Positions 25,040 to 33,693 are shown, numbered from the stretch's first letter. The stretch: DNA of 64,000 bases from Paenibacillus sp. YN15 (GCF_003285005.1 NZ_QMFA01000041.1:1-64000); one strand, 5' to 3'. Numbers and translations: made by a program. Notes: a model not told the origin generated them from the sequence alone.

Positions 25040-26005
25040 ATGAAACCTTATCCTTTGCAATTTCAGCCCGAGTTTAAGGAACGGGTATGGGGCGGCCGCA
25101 ATCTGGAGCGCTTCGGCTATACCATGCCTGAGGGCAAAATCGGCGAAGCCTGGACCATCGGCGACCATGCCAACGGCACCACCAAGGTGATGAACGGCGA
25201 ACTGGCGGGCGCAGGCCTGGATGAAGTGCGGGAGCGCTTCGGCAAGGAGTTTTTCGGGAAGAAGGGCTTCTCCCAGCGGACAGGCCGCTTTCCGCTGCTG
25301 ATCAAGCTGCTGGACTGCGAGGATGACCTCTCTGTACAGGTGCATCCTACCGATGATTATGACCGTTTGCCTGCGGGCGAGCTGGGCAAAACGGAGATGT
25401 GGTATGTGCTGGACGCCAAACCCGGCGCGAAGATCATCTACGGCCTGAAGGACGGGGAAACCCGGGAATCGGTGACCGCAGCCATTGAGGAGGGCCGGAT
25501 TATGGACACGCTCCATGAGGTGCCGGTTTCCGCAGGGGATACCTTCTATATTCCGGCGGGCACCGTTCACGCGCTGTGCTCCGGCGTGCTGGTGGCGGAA
25601 ATCCAGCAGAACTCCGACACCACCTACCGGCTCTACGACTATAACCGCCCGGGTCTGGACGGCAACCCCCGGGAGCTGCACGTGGAGGATTCCCTCAACG
25701 TGATCGCCTATGACAATGCCGGGGCCGCCCGGATGACCACCGACCTGCCGGAAGCCCATACCTGGCTCAATATCGCCCACTCCCCTTATTTTGTGGTGCA
25801 GAAGGGCAAGGTGGACGGCACCTGGGCGCTGACCTCCCCGGGAGACAGCTTCGCCATCCACATTATCTGCGACGGCACAGGCACCCTCCGCTGGGCGGAC
25901 GGGGAGCTTCCGGCGAAGCCGGGCGACTGCTTCCTGATCCCCGCCTCCCTGGGGGATTACGGCTTCAGCGGCCGGCTGACCATGCTCCGCAGCCTGGTGC
26001 CGTAA
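25040..26005 (+). CDS. manA: Mannose-6-phosphate isomerase, class I
   Basis: Interconverts mannose 6-phosphate and fructose 6-phosphate. The short Firmicutes-type enzyme (321 residues) has a cupin fold with zinc ligands in SVQVHPTDDY and KTEMWYVLDAKPG, and active-site residues in YIPAGTVHALCSGVLVAEIQ and TTYRLYDYNRPG. The start chosen matches the family; GGGG lies about 9 bases upstream. A bidirectional terminator follows. It may feed GDP-mannose for the glycosyltransferases. Confidence 0.94.
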   Translation: MKPYPLQFQPEFKERVWGGRNLERFGYTMPEGKIGEAWTIGDHANGTTKVMNGELAGAGLDEVRERFGKEFFGKKGFSQRTGRFPLLIKLLDCEDDLSVQVHPTDDYDRLPAGELGKTEMWYVLDAKPGAKIIYGLKDGETRESVTAAIEEGRIMDTLHEVPVSAGDTFYIPAGTVHALCSGVLVAEIQQNSDTTYRLYDYNRPGLDGNPRELHVEDSLNVIAYDNAGAARMTTDLPEAHTWLNIAHSPYFVVQKGKVDGTWALTSPGDSFAIHIICDGTGTLRWADGELPAKPGDCFLIPASLGDYGFSGRLTMLRSLVP

Positions 26006-26007
26006 GG

Positions 26008-26048
26008 CGCAGCAAACCCGCTTCCCGGGAGGGAGGCGGGTTTTGCTT
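26008..26048. terminator. Terminator after manA
   Basis: AGCAAACCCGC pairs with GCGGGTTTTGCT around a 14-base loop, immediately after the manA stop. Confidence 0.8.
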
Positions 26049-26049
26049 T

Positions 26050-26285
26050 GCGGGCATTTGCGAATAAGTATGCGGGCTATCTGCTGATAAGCATGCAGGC
26101 TATTTGCGGGCTATCTGCTGATAAGTATATGGACTATCTATGGACATTGCCGATAAGCCTGCGGATAAGCTGAAGACTATCTGCGGGCTATCTCCTGACT
26201 AAGATAAACCTATCGATAAACCTATGAATAAACCTACGGATAAGCCTGCGGACAAACTTCCCGTGTAAGCGCCAACAAATGTTTG
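26050..26285. repeat. Degenerate short repeats around GATAAG / GCGGGCTATCTGCT
   Basis: The first third of a 725-bp gene-free stretch is made of loosely repeated words: GCGGGCTATCTGCTGATAAG occurs at about 26081 and 26111, with many further GATAAG, GATAAACCTA and GCCTGCGGA variants. It has no gene or promoter that I can see. Confidence 0.6.
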
Positions 26286-26414
26286 CTATAAAGCTAAAAG
26301 GCGGGAAAAGTGGCAAATAGCGTATATAAAATGTATGCTATTGCCCCGATACGCCGCAAATCGTCCCCACATATGAGCAATAGCATACATTTCAGGTAGC
26401 TTATTCGTCTCAAA

Positions 26415-26669
26415 AACAGCCATCTGAGGAGATAGCAAACATTTTGTGTACCTTATTTGCTCCATAACAGCCGCCGGAGGACACAGCCCCCACCTTGGGG
26501 GCATATTTATCCGGGAACAGCCGTTGAAGGACGCCCCCCCACCTTGAGGGGCATATTTTGTCCGGAAACAGCCGTTGAAGGACAGTACCCTCACCTTGGG
26601 GGGGCATATTTTGTCCGGAAACAGCCGCTGAAGGACAGTACCCTCACCTTGGGATCATGTTTGTCCGAG
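26415..26669. repeat. Tandem array of about 51 bp units
   Basis: Units begin with AACAGCC at 26415, 26466, 26516, 26567 and 26620, giving lengths 51, 50, 51, 53 and 50. The last four are clearly related and each has a small CCCC-ACCTT-GGGG palindrome and a TTGTCCGGA end. The first is diverged, and two further diverged units may extend the array back to about 26300. Units abut without spacers, so it is not a CRISPR array. No convincing gene runs through it. Confidence 0.85.
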
Positions 26670-26730
26670 AACAACTGTCCGGAGGAATAAGAATCGCCCC
26701 GTTGCTCTCCCTCCCGCAGCTATCCTCCGG

Positions 26731-28527
26731 CTATTCCGCCGCCTCCGTGGCGGTTCCCTTCCGCAGCAGCTCCAGCGGAGCGGAATAATACCGGGGCCCT
26801 GCCCCTTCACCGCCCCCGCTGCCTTCGCCGCCGTACAGCACCAAGAGCAGCGTCTCCTCCGGCACAATCTCCCCGCTCTCCTCGTAGGCGCGAAGATTAA
26901 ACGGCAGCACCTCCACCACCGCCCACTTGTGCAGCTCCCGCTCATTCCACTCTGTCCCGGCCAGCTCCGAAGACAACAGCCCCGGCTCACGGGCGGCCAG
27001 CCGCAGCAGCTCCGCCTGACCGCTTTTGCCCAGGGTAAAGTCCCACCAGATTTTCCGCGGTTTGTACTTGTGGTTCAGGAAATAATCCAGCTTCATCAAC
27101 CCCAGAGCCGTCTCCTGCCCGGCAATGCCCCGCTCCTGCAGAAACGCCTGCAGACGGCTGAACAGATCCTCCAGCTGATGGCCGATCCGCGACCAGCCCT
27201 GCTTTTCCCAATAGTCCCCAAACTCCTGGAAAAAATCAAAGGCCGACGGAAACTCATGCCGGATCAGGTACTCCGCGCTCCGGTCCAGCCGGTGGGAGTT
27301 CCAGTATTTCTCCAGCACATCCTCCACCCGCTTGATGCGGATCACATCGTCGAAGGACAGCACATCATTGCACAGCATCTCGTAAGGCGCATCCTCCATA
27401 AACACATAGCCGTATTTCGCCGCATCCCGCCGCAGGCCCGTCCCCCGCAGCAGCTTCAGGAAGCCCAGTTGCAGCTCCTCCGGACGCAAGGCGAACACAT
27501 CGTTGAACGTCTTCCGGAAGGAGGCGTAATCCTCCCCGGGCAGTCCGGCAATCAGGTCCAGATGCTGGTCGATGGCGGCGATCTCCTTCACCTTGTTTAC
27601 CGTCCGGGCCAGCTTCTCGAAATTTTGCCGCCGCTCCACCAGCCGGTTGGCCTCCTCATTGGTGGACTGCACCCCCACCTCGAAGCGGAACAATCCCTTA
27701 GGCACATTGCCCGCCAGGAAATCCAGCACCTCCGGCCGCATAATGTCCGCCGTAATCTCGAACTGGAAGGTGCAGCCGCCGTGATTCTTGATTAAATGGC
27801 CGAAGATATCCATGGCATAGTCCCGCTTGATGTTAAAGGTCCGGTCCACAAACTTCACCAGCTTAGCCCCGGAATCCACCAGGTACTCCAGGTCGCGTTT
27901 GGTCCGGTCCAGGTCGAAATAGCGAACCCCCACCTCGGCGCTGGACAAGCAGAACTGGCAGTTGAAGGGGCACCCTCGGCTCGTTTCAAAATAGACCACC
28001 CGGTTGGGCAATGCGGGCACATCCTCCGCAAAGCGGTGCGGCGTAGGAATCGTATCCAGCACCAGCTTCTGCCTGGGCGGGTTCACCACAAGCTCCGTCC
28101 CCTGGCGGTAAGCGGCTCCCAGCACCTCATGCCAGCGCTTTTCCCCGCGGAGCTCCGTCAGCAGGTGGTGGAAGGTCTCCTCTCCCTCCCCCATGACGAT
28201 GAAATCCGCCTGCGGTATACGGCGGAGCCAATACTCCGTATCGTATGAAACCTCGGGACCGCCCAGCACAATGGTCAGCGCAGGCTTCAATTGCTTCAGC
28301 GCGGCAATAATCTTGATCGTCTCTTCAATGTTCCAAATGTAGCAGGAAAAGCCCAGAACATCGGGGCTTTTCAGATACAGGTCCGTCACTGCCTGCATCA
28401 CCGGGTCCTTGATGGTATATTCGGCAATCTCGATATCAAACTCCCGGCCGCTGTACGCCTTCAAATAGCGCAGAGCCAGGGAGGTATGAATGTACTTGGC
28501 GTTCAGGGCGGCGAGAACCACCTTCAT
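26731..28527 (-). CDS. B12-binding-domain radical SAM protein (DUF4080-type C-terminus)
   Basis: A 598-residue protein with a cobalamin-binding Rossmann domain (about 1-140), a radical SAM core with cluster cysteines C186, C190 and C193 in SRGCPFNCQFC, and a C-terminal region of about 200 residues as in DUF4080 proteins. The DxHxxG cobalamin motif is not evident, as in many of this class. Homologues are widespread in Firmicutes and of unproven function; methylation or tRNA/metabolite chemistry is possible. The start chosen follows GAGG. It is alone, divergent from cysK. The final 30 residues are Gly- and Glu-rich. Confidence 0.85.
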   Translation of the reverse strand: MKVVLAALNAKYIHTSLALRYLKAYSGREFDIEIAEYTIKDPVMQAVTDLYLKSPDVLGFSCYIWNIEETIKIIAALKQLKPALTIVLGGPEVSYDTEYWLRRIPQADFIVMGEGEETFHHLLTELRGEKRWHEVLGAAYRQGTELVVNPPRQKLVLDTIPTPHRFAEDVPALPNRVVYFETSRGCPFNCQFCLSSAEVGVRYFDLDRTKRDLEYLVDSGAKLVKFVDRTFNIKRDYAMDIFGHLIKNHGGCTFQFEITADIMRPEVLDFLAGNVPKGLFRFEVGVQSTNEEANRLVERRQNFEKLARTVNKVKEIAAIDQHLDLIAGLPGEDYASFRKTFNDVFALRPEELQLGFLKLLRGTGLRRDAAKYGYVFMEDAPYEMLCNDVLSFDDVIRIKRVEDVLEKYWNSHRLDRSAEYLIRHEFPSAFDFFQEFGDYWEKQGWSRIGHQLEDLFSRLQAFLQERGIAGQETALGLMKLDYFLNHKYKPRKIWWDFTLGKSGQAELLRLAAREPGLLSSELAGTEWNERELHKWAVVEVLPFNLRAYEESGEIVPEETLLLVLYGGEGSGGGEGAGPRYYSAPLELLRKGTATEAAE

Positions 28528-28698
28528 GGGAATCAAACCTCAATTCATATTAAGTTGCCTCTATCATACCCAGACTCCGCCCCCAAAAGCAAAGCTCCTT
28601 CCAGTATCCGCCCAATTAAGCCGGTTTAGGCGGCGGAATGCGCCGAAGCGGAGCAGGAGAGCGCCGGCAGCGACCCAATGTGATGACTTTTTACTTTA

Positions 28699-28727
28699 TT
28701 GACATAAACCCATAAAAAACGTAAAAT
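28699..28727 (+). promoter_or_regulatory. Promoter of cysK
   Basis: TTGACA (28699-28704) and TAAAAT (28722-28727) are 17 bp apart, in an AT-rich stretch, 49 bp before the cysK start. It is a near-consensus housekeeping promoter. I saw no T-box or S-box leader. Confidence 0.85.
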
Positions 28728-28775
28728 AAACATACTAAATTAATCGGATTTGCCAATTCAATTCAGGAGGGCGCT

Positions 28776-29711
28776 ATGGAACGAATTGCGGAATGCCTGA
28801 CGGATCTTATCGGGAACACCCCGCTTCTGAAGCTGGGGAAATATGCGGAGAGCCGCGGGCTTTCGGACACCCGGCTCCTGGCCAAGCTGGAATACTTCAA
28901 TCCGGCAGGCAGCGTCAAGGACCGGATTGGCTACGCCATGATCCGGGATGCAGAGGAGCGGGGTGTGCTTCACCCCGGCGGCACCATTATTGAGTCTACC
29001 AGCGGCAATACCGGCATTGCTCTGGCTTTTGTGGCTGCGGCCAAGGGCTATCGCCTGATTCTCACCATGCCCGAGATCATGAGCGTGGAGCGGCAAAACC
29101 TGCTCCAGGCATTGGGAGCGGAGCTGGTGCTGACCCCGGGGGCGGAGGGGATGGGTGGGGCGATTCGGCGGGCCAATGATCTGGCCGAGGCCATTCCCGG
29201 CTCCGTAATCCTCCAGCAATTCGACAATCCGGCCAATCCCGAGACCCACCGCAACACTACCGCCGAGGAAATCTGGGCGGATACGGATGGGAAGGTGGAT
29301 ATTTTTGTGGCAGGAGTGGGCTCCGGCGGCACCATTACCGGAGTAGGCGAAGCGCTGAAGAAGAAAAATCCCGCCATCCGCATTATTGCCGTGGAGCCGC
29401 AGGATTCCCCCGTGCTGTCGGGAGGGCGGCCCGGTCCCAACAAGATTCAGGGAATCGGCGCCGGCTTCATTCCCAAGGTATTAAACCGGAGCATCTATGA
29501 CGAAATTATTGCCGTCAAATCGGTGGACGCCTACGAAACCACCCGGGAGCTTGGCCGCCGCGAGGGACTTCTGGTGGGCATTTCCTCGGGAGCAGCAGTA
29601 TGGGCGGCCGCCGCCGTGGCTGCCCGTCCGGAAGCCAAGGGCAAGACCGTCGTCGCTCTGCTGGCCGATTCCGGAGAGCGGTACCTGTCAGTCCCCGGCT
29701 TATTCGACTGA
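28776..29711 (+). CDS. cysK: Cysteine synthase (O-acetylserine sulfhydrylase)
   Basis: PLP enzyme joining sulfide to O-acetylserine to make cysteine. 311 residues, fold-type II. The PLP lysine is in [14 protein letters not shown], the substrate loop in [13 protein letters not shown], the phosphate-binding loop in [14 protein letters not shown], and [11 protein letters not shown] near the end. AGGAGGG precedes the ATG. It is monocistronic with its own promoter. Close relatives with cystathionine-synthase activity exist, but the length and motifs favour CysK. Confidence 0.95.
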   Translation: MERIAECLTDLIGNTPLLKLGKYAESRGLSDTRLLAKLEYFNPAGSVKDRIGYAMIRDAEERGVLHPGGTIIESTSGNTGIALAFVAAAKGYRLILTMPEIMSVERQNLLQALGAELVLTPGAEGMGGAIRRANDLAEAIPGSVILQQFDNPANPETHRNTTAEEIWADTDGKVDIFVAGVGSGGTITGVGEALKKKNPAIRIIAVEPQDSPVLSGGRPGPNKIQGIGAGFIPKVLNRSIYDEIIAVKSVDAYETTRELGRREGLLVGISSGAAVWAAAAVAARPEAKGKTVVALLADSGERYLSVPGLFD

Positions 29712-29744
29712 CCGAAGCTATCCTTTTAGCCCCTATTTAGGAGA

Positions 29745-29950
29745 GCGGAGTGTAGCGGAACTCAGCGACTCTTAAAGCGACTTTTGCGGCTTATTCCCGT
29801 TCTGAACGGAACTGAGAAGCTCTTATCTCCCGTCGCAGCCCCGTTCCCACCCTCTTTTTCGCCGCGTAAGGAATATACGGGTCTCTCAGTTCCGCTAAAA
29901 ATCCAAATCCACTCTTTTGCCGCAATAAGAGTCGCTGAGTTCGCTGTAAG
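29745..29950. repeat. Nested inverted-repeat element, copy 2
   Basis: In the 414 bp after cysK the arms seen at 12440-12640 recur: outer GCGGAACTCAGCGACTCTTAA (about 29755-29776) with its complement at about 29920-29945, and inner ACGGAACTGAGAAGCTCTTA (about 29806-29825) with a shorter complement at about 29882-29896. The spacing of the four arms is close to that of copy 1. The rest of the gap is a terminator. Confidence 0.75.
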
Positions 29951-29996
29951 TTAGAGTAAGTCCAGTAGGTTCAGTCAGTTACACCTTTGCAAGATT

Positions 29997-30063
29997 TAAA
30001 AAAAAGGCTGTCCCCGGTACACCCCTGACAGACAGGATGCTAGCGGCCGGACAGCCTTTTTTC
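29997..30063. terminator. Bidirectional terminator between cysK and the 58-residue gene
   Basis: AAAAAAAGGCTGTCC and GGACAGCCTTTTTT pair around a large loop, with T runs in both directions. It would end both cysK and the convergent small gene. Confidence 0.8.
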
Positions 30064-30125
30064 GTCAAAACAGATTTCAGGTGGAGCAGACTTTGGTCCC
30101 AATCCCTGCATATCCATTCCTCCGG

Positions 30126-30302
30126 TCAATAGGTGGCGTGCCTGCCCCAGTCCGAGCAGTCCTCCTCCGCCATTCCCCGCAGGGACAGCTCCATCCGCTC
30201 CCGGGCGCGGGCCATTTCCATCAGCTCGCCGAAGGGATCGGAGAACTCCTGCTTCAGGCGGGAATGGTCCTCCACCAGCTTGGTCATACGGTACAATAGC
30301 AT
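30126..30302 (-). CDS. Small hypothetical protein
   Basis: A 58-residue, strongly charged helical protein beginning MLLYRMTKLVEDHSRLKQEF. The longer frame (105 residues) has no ribosome-binding site upstream, but this ATG has AAGGAG 9 bases before it. It may form a coiled coil. It is divergent from the pseudouridine synthase gene. No domain recognised. Confidence 0.55.
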   Translation of the reverse strand: MLLYRMTKLVEDHSRLKQEFSDPFGELMEMARARERMELSLRGMAEEDCSDWGRHATY

Positions 30303-30473
30303 GCGATTCGTCTCCTTCTCGGCATCAATTTGGTCTTCATGCCGTTTCCATGATACACTGCAAGCATCAACGGATGATGAACACTTATGCCGTATATGGT
30401 AAAATGCCCATACGGAGCCTGTTTTATACATGCCGCGGGACAAAGCATCTTTTACAGAAAATGAGGGATTGCA

Positions 30474-31370
30474 TTGAGCAAGTCCAATGAAACTGTCTTC
30501 ACCGCTTCAGAGCACGAAGAGCTGCTCCCCTTCCTGATCCGCAATATGCCGGGGAAGGGCAGAAACCATGTGAAATCCATTCTGGCCAGAGGCCAGGTCT
30601 ATGTGGCAGGCAAACGCACCACCAAGCACAACCATCCCCTCTCCCCAGGCCAAAAGGTAACCGTCTCCTGGACCAAAACCTTTGAGGAGGAGATTCTCCA
30701 GGGCGTCTCCATCCTGTTTGAGGACGATCACCTTCTGGTAGTGGAAAAAGAGGCGGGACTTCTGTCCATCGCTTCCGAAAAGGAGCAGCAGCTTACCGCC
30801 TACGCCATGCTCACGGACTATGTCCGGCGCACCAATCCCCGCAGCCGGATTTTTGTGGTCCACCGGCTGGACCGGGATACCTCCGGAGTGATGATCTTCG
30901 CCAAGACGGAGAAGGCCAAGGAAACCCTGCAAAACAACTGGGAGGACGCCGTGGAGGCCCGCATCTATGTGGCGCTGGTGGAGGGCAAGGTACGGCAGCC
31001 CGAAGGGGTTATTACCTCCTGGCTCAAGGAAAGCAAAACCCTGAAGATGTACTCCAGCCCCCACCCCAACGATGGCCAAAAGGCGGTGACCCGCTACAAG
31101 GTCCTCCAGCAAAACCAGGAGTACACCCTGATGGAGCTGGAGCTGGAAACCGGGCGCAAGAACCAGATCCGGGTTCATATGGAGGATATCGGGCACCCCA
31201 TCGCCGGAGACAAGAAGTATGGCTCCCGCAAGAATCCCCTGGGGCGGCTGGGCCTGCACGCCCAGTCCATCGCCTTCACCCATCCGGTGACCGGCGAGGC
31301 CATGCGTTTTGCAACCAAGGCGCCCAAGGCCTTCTATAAGCGCTCCGAGCAGGGGCAGGGGCAGGAATAA
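30474..31370 (+). CDS. RluA-family pseudouridine synthase
   Basis: Isomerises uridine in rRNA or tRNA. 298 residues with an N-terminal S4-like RNA-binding domain (about 15-70, GKGRNHVKSILARGQVYV) and a catalytic domain with the Asp motif HRLDRDTSGVMIFAK and the C-terminal TGRKNQIRVHMEDIGHPI. It starts with TTG, preceded by GAGGGA at 5 bases. B. subtilis has three RluA-type paralogues (YhcT, YjbO, YlyB); which of these it matches is not clear, so no symbol is given. Confidence 0.9.
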   Translation: MSKSNETVFTASEHEELLPFLIRNMPGKGRNHVKSILARGQVYVAGKRTTKHNHPLSPGQKVTVSWTKTFEEEILQGVSILFEDDHLLVVEKEAGLLSIASEKEQQLTAYAMLTDYVRRTNPRSRIFVVHRLDRDTSGVMIFAKTEKAKETLQNNWEDAVEARIYVALVEGKVRQPEGVITSWLKESKTLKMYSSPHPNDGQKAVTRYKVLQQNQEYTLMELELETGRKNQIRVHMEDIGHPIAGDKKYGSRKNPLGRLGLHAQSIAFTHPVTGEAMRFATKAPKAFYKRSEQGQGQE

Positions 31371-31449
31371 GCCCAAAAAAGGGGCGGGAATATCCTCAAG
31401 GGATAACCTCAAAAGAGCAAGGACAAATCCAGAAGAACAGGAACAAACC

Positions 31450-31498
31450 CAAAAAGGACCGGCAAGGATGTCCCCATCCTCCGGTCCTGCTCTTTTCC
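31450..31498. terminator. Bidirectional terminator
   Basis: AGGACCGG / CCGGTCCT with an inner AGGATG / CATCCT pair. It has TCTTTTC on the plus side and TTTTTGGG on the minus side. It lies between the pseudouridine synthase gene and the convergent 104-residue gene. Confidence 0.75.
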
Positions 31499-31529
31499 CG
31501 TGGCTAACTCCCGGGCCGTCCCCCTCCGC

Positions 31530-31844
31530 CTATTCCCGGGGCTTGTTTTCCTCGTCCGCGAACTCCCCGCGCGCCTTGCGCTCCTCCAGGTCCTTCGCCA
31601 TCATATCCTGGTAATCCGTGGTGATATGGTAGGCCGTCACTTGGTCCCGGGTAACCTCGAACACCTCGTTGTAATCCCAGGACCCCTCCGACCCGCGTGA
31701 CCGGCCCCGGAGCGCGTACCGCTGCTGGCCGATGGTGATGAACCGCTCCTCATCGTAATAGGCCTCGTCATGGGCCCCCAGCTTCAGATCCAGCCACTCC
31801 TTGGAAAAGGTAATCTTGCGGCCGAATTTAAACATTGTATCCAT
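31530..31844 (-). CDS. Hypothetical protein, 104 residues
   Basis: A soluble acidic protein beginning MDTMFKFGRKITFSKEWLDL. Its first half looks like a beta-rich fold (ERFITIGQQRYALRGRSRG), and it ends in a charged helix (DLEERKARGEFADEENK). A strong AGGAGG lies 9 bases before the ATG, and it sits 20 bp after the UPF0435 gene in the same direction, so the pair is probably an operon. Family not recognised. Confidence 0.7.
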   Translation of the reverse strand: MDTMFKFGRKITFSKEWLDLKLGAHDEAYYDEERFITIGQQRYALRGRSRGSEGSWDYNEVFEVTRDQVTAYHITTDYQDMMAKDLEERKARGEFADEENKPRE

Positions 31845-31864
31845 TGTTCTGTGCCTCCTTGTGC

Positions 31865-32095
31865 TTACGCCTGCGGCTTGCGCAGCTTGCCCAGCTCGGA
31901 GACGATGGCATCAATCTCGCTGACGCTGAACCGCTCCTTGCCGGCAACCAGATCGTAAATATCCTGCAGATCCTCGAATTTGCTCTCGTCAAAAAACTCC
32001 GGCCGGATAGCCGCGCCGCTGGCTACCCGCAGCTTGGTTTTGATGGCCTCAATCATATAGGCAATGGCTTCCTCAGTATTGCGGGACAAGTCCAT
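31865..32095 (-). CDS. UPF0435/DUF1128 family protein
   Basis: A 76-residue protein similar to B. subtilis YfkK. The diagnostic end is seen: ESKFEDLQDIYDLVAGKERF, SVSEIDAIVSELGKLRK. Function unknown; a small helical cytoplasmic protein of Bacilli. AAAGGACGG lies before the ATG. It precedes the 104-residue gene. The repeat at 32149-32213 is just upstream. Confidence 0.85.
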   Translation of the reverse strand: MDLSRNTEEAIAYMIEAIKTKLRVASGAAIRPEFFDESKFEDLQDIYDLVAGKERFSVSEIDAIVSELGKLRKPQA

Positions 32096-32140
32096 GGTCT
32101 ACCGTCCTTTGCGGTTTTTTTATGAAAATGCACGACCATC

Positions 32141-32215
32141 GCATTTTCATTCGGGGGCTCCCTCAAAAGTACCCGGATTCCGCTTCAGAGCTTCTCATCA
32201 CTTTTGGGGGATTAT
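32141..32215 (+). repeat. CCCCCAAAAGTGA-type palindromic repeat, copy A
   Basis: About 70 bp starting CATTCGGGGGCTCCCTCAAA and ending CACTTTTGGGGGATTA. The end arms TCCCTCAAAAGT and ACTTTTGGGGGA pair. Copies with the same inner words (CCGGA, CGCTTC, AGCTTC) are at 49872-49940 and, inverted, at 59862-59928. It looks like a terminator on the plus strand, but no plus-strand gene feeds it. Confidence 0.75.
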
Positions 32216-32240
32216 TTTTCTATTGTATCATGCCTTCCCG

Positions 32241-32282
32241 CAAAAAACACCGGAAGAGGCTATTCCTCTCTCCCGGTGCTTG
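32241..32282 (-). terminator. Terminator of the NirJ-like gene
   Basis: On the minus strand CACCGG-AGAG pairs with CTCT-CCGGTG and is followed by TTTTTTG, 70 bp after the stop. Confidence 0.8.
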
Positions 32283-32351
32283 TTTGAGATCATTATAGTG
32301 TATAGCCTGCCCTATGCAAATATGCCGCAAAGAGGCTGCGCCAAACCCGCT

Positions 32352-33530
32352 CTAGCGGACAGCCGCCTCGCATCCAATCTCCTCATCGCTTAAGAAGCAG
32401 GCCGGATCATCGGCCCACAGGTCGCCATGCACCGCAAGCGAGCGGGAGCGGAAGTTGCCGTTGCAAATATCCAGATAGCGGCAGCCGCCGCAGCGCCCGG
32501 TAAGCAGGGGCTTCCTGTCCCGCAGCCCGGCCAGCACCGGATGGGAGCCGAACCAGATGTCCCGGAAGGCTTCCTGCTTCACATTGCCGAAGGTAACATC
32601 CGGCGTAAATTGGTCCGGGTGGACATTGCCCAGATGGTCGATATTGCAGATAGCGATTCCCGTCCGATTGCCGCCGTTCATCCGCAGCTTGCGGAGAATA
32701 TCCGCCGCCCGTTCCCCGTTCAGCTCCAGCGCTTTCATATAAAGGTAAACCGCATCCGCGTGGTTGTCTACTGTGAGAAGCTCCTTTTGCAGCCCGCGGC
32801 GGTTAAAATCCCTGGCCTTCTCGAAGATATAGTCCAAGGCAGCCCGGGTCTCCTCGTGGGAAATATCGTCGGACACCGAACCCCGGCCGGTATACACCAT
32901 GTGATAGAAGCAGGCCCGCTGGATGCCCTCATTCTCCATCAGCTCGAAGATCAGGGGCAGCTGGGCGATATTATGCCGGTTCATCGTGAACCGCAGGCCC
33001 ACCTTCTGGCCCTGGCCAATGCAATTGCGCACACCCCGCATAGCCAGCTCGAAGGCGCCGGTCCGGTTGCGGAAATAATCGTGAACCTCGCCTATGCCAT
33101 CCAGGCTGATGCCCACATAACCCACACCCAGCTCCTTGATCCGGCGGGCAGCCGCTTCGTCAATTAAGGTTCCGTTGGTGGAAAAGGTAATGCGTATCCC
33201 TTTGCCGATGGCATATTCCGCCAGCTGGAAAATATCCGGCCGCGCCAAAGGCTCCCCGCCGGAGAACAGAATAACGGGAACCTTCATCTCCGACATGTCG
33301 TCGATAAGCCGGAGAGCTTCCCGGGTATCCAGCTCCCCTTCATATTTTTTATTCTCGGAATTGGCATAACAATGCATACACTTCAAGTTGCAGGAACGGG
33401 TTACGCTCCACACGACTACCGGTCCCGCCCCGGCATGGGTGCCTGTCCGATGGCCCCGCGCCCCCTCCGAATACCGGAGTTGGTCGCCATAGGACTCCAC
33501 GTCCGCAAGGAGATGAGAAATGGCTAACAT
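32352..33530 (-). CDS. Radical SAM/SPASM protein, NirJ/AhbC-like
   Basis: A 392-residue radical SAM enzyme. Cluster cysteines are C47, C51 and C54 in RSCNLKCMHCYANSE. The C-terminal SPASM-type cysteines lie in GRCGGCRYLDICNGNFRSRS and DDPACFL. The central LRFTMNRHNIAQLPLIFEL, ELLTVDNHADAVYLYMKAL and LRMNGGNRTGIAICNID follow closely the pattern I know for NirJ and 12,18-didecarboxysiroheme deacetylase (AhbC), so it may modify a heme precursor. No siroheme or other ahb/nir genes are in the window. The ATG follows GGGGAGA. It is divergent from a second radical SAM gene, with an Fnr/Rex-type box between. Confidence 0.85.
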   Translation of the reverse strand: MLAISHLLADVESYGDQLRYSEGARGHRTGTHAGAGPVVVWSVTRSCNLKCMHCYANSENKKYEGELDTREALRLIDDMSEMKVPVILFSGGEPLARPDIFQLAEYAIGKGIRITFSTNGTLIDEAAARRIKELGVGYVGISLDGIGEVHDYFRNRTGAFELAMRGVRNCIGQGQKVGLRFTMNRHNIAQLPLIFELMENEGIQRACFYHMVYTGRGSVSDDISHEETRAALDYIFEKARDFNRRGLQKELLTVDNHADAVYLYMKALELNGERAADILRKLRMNGGNRTGIAICNIDHLGNVHPDQFTPDVTFGNVKQEAFRDIWFGSHPVLAGLRDRKPLLTGRCGGCRYLDICNGNFRSRSLAVHGDLWADDPACFLSDEEIGCEAAVR

Positions 33531-33660
33531 GGCTGTCTCCCCTTTCATACATCCACTGGTGTTCCCTAAAATCATGCAGCCTAAACCGCAGCCGCCTGGC
33601 CCGCGCCGGAGGGCGGAGGAAATATTGTCTAAATTGTAAACGAATTAGCCGGACAAACTC

Positions 33661-33676
33661 TGTGATTATTATCATA
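33661..33676. promoter_or_regulatory. Fnr- or Rex-type box between the radical SAM genes
   Basis: TGTGATTATTATCATA matches TGTGA-N6-TCACA at 9 of 10 positions. Its centre lies about 61 bases upstream of the likely start of the plus-strand transcript, a classical activating distance for Fnr/Crp proteins, and about 140 bases upstream of the minus-strand gene. With flanks it also fits Rex (TTGTGA-N6-TCACAA) at 10 of 12. Confidence 0.6.
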
Positions 33677-33693
33677 ATAGAATGATTTCGGAT

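Noticed and set aside
26415-26669. CRISPR array
   Set aside because: Units are contiguous with no spacers and the units differ along their whole length; no cas genes.
26457-26690. 77-residue frame over the tandem array
   Set aside because: Built from the 51-bp repeat units, with changing unit length, so the repeated peptide is not kept in frame.
28537-28775. T-box or S-box leader for cysK
   Set aside because: The promoter lies 49 bp before the start, leaving no room for a leader; no T-box sequence is present.
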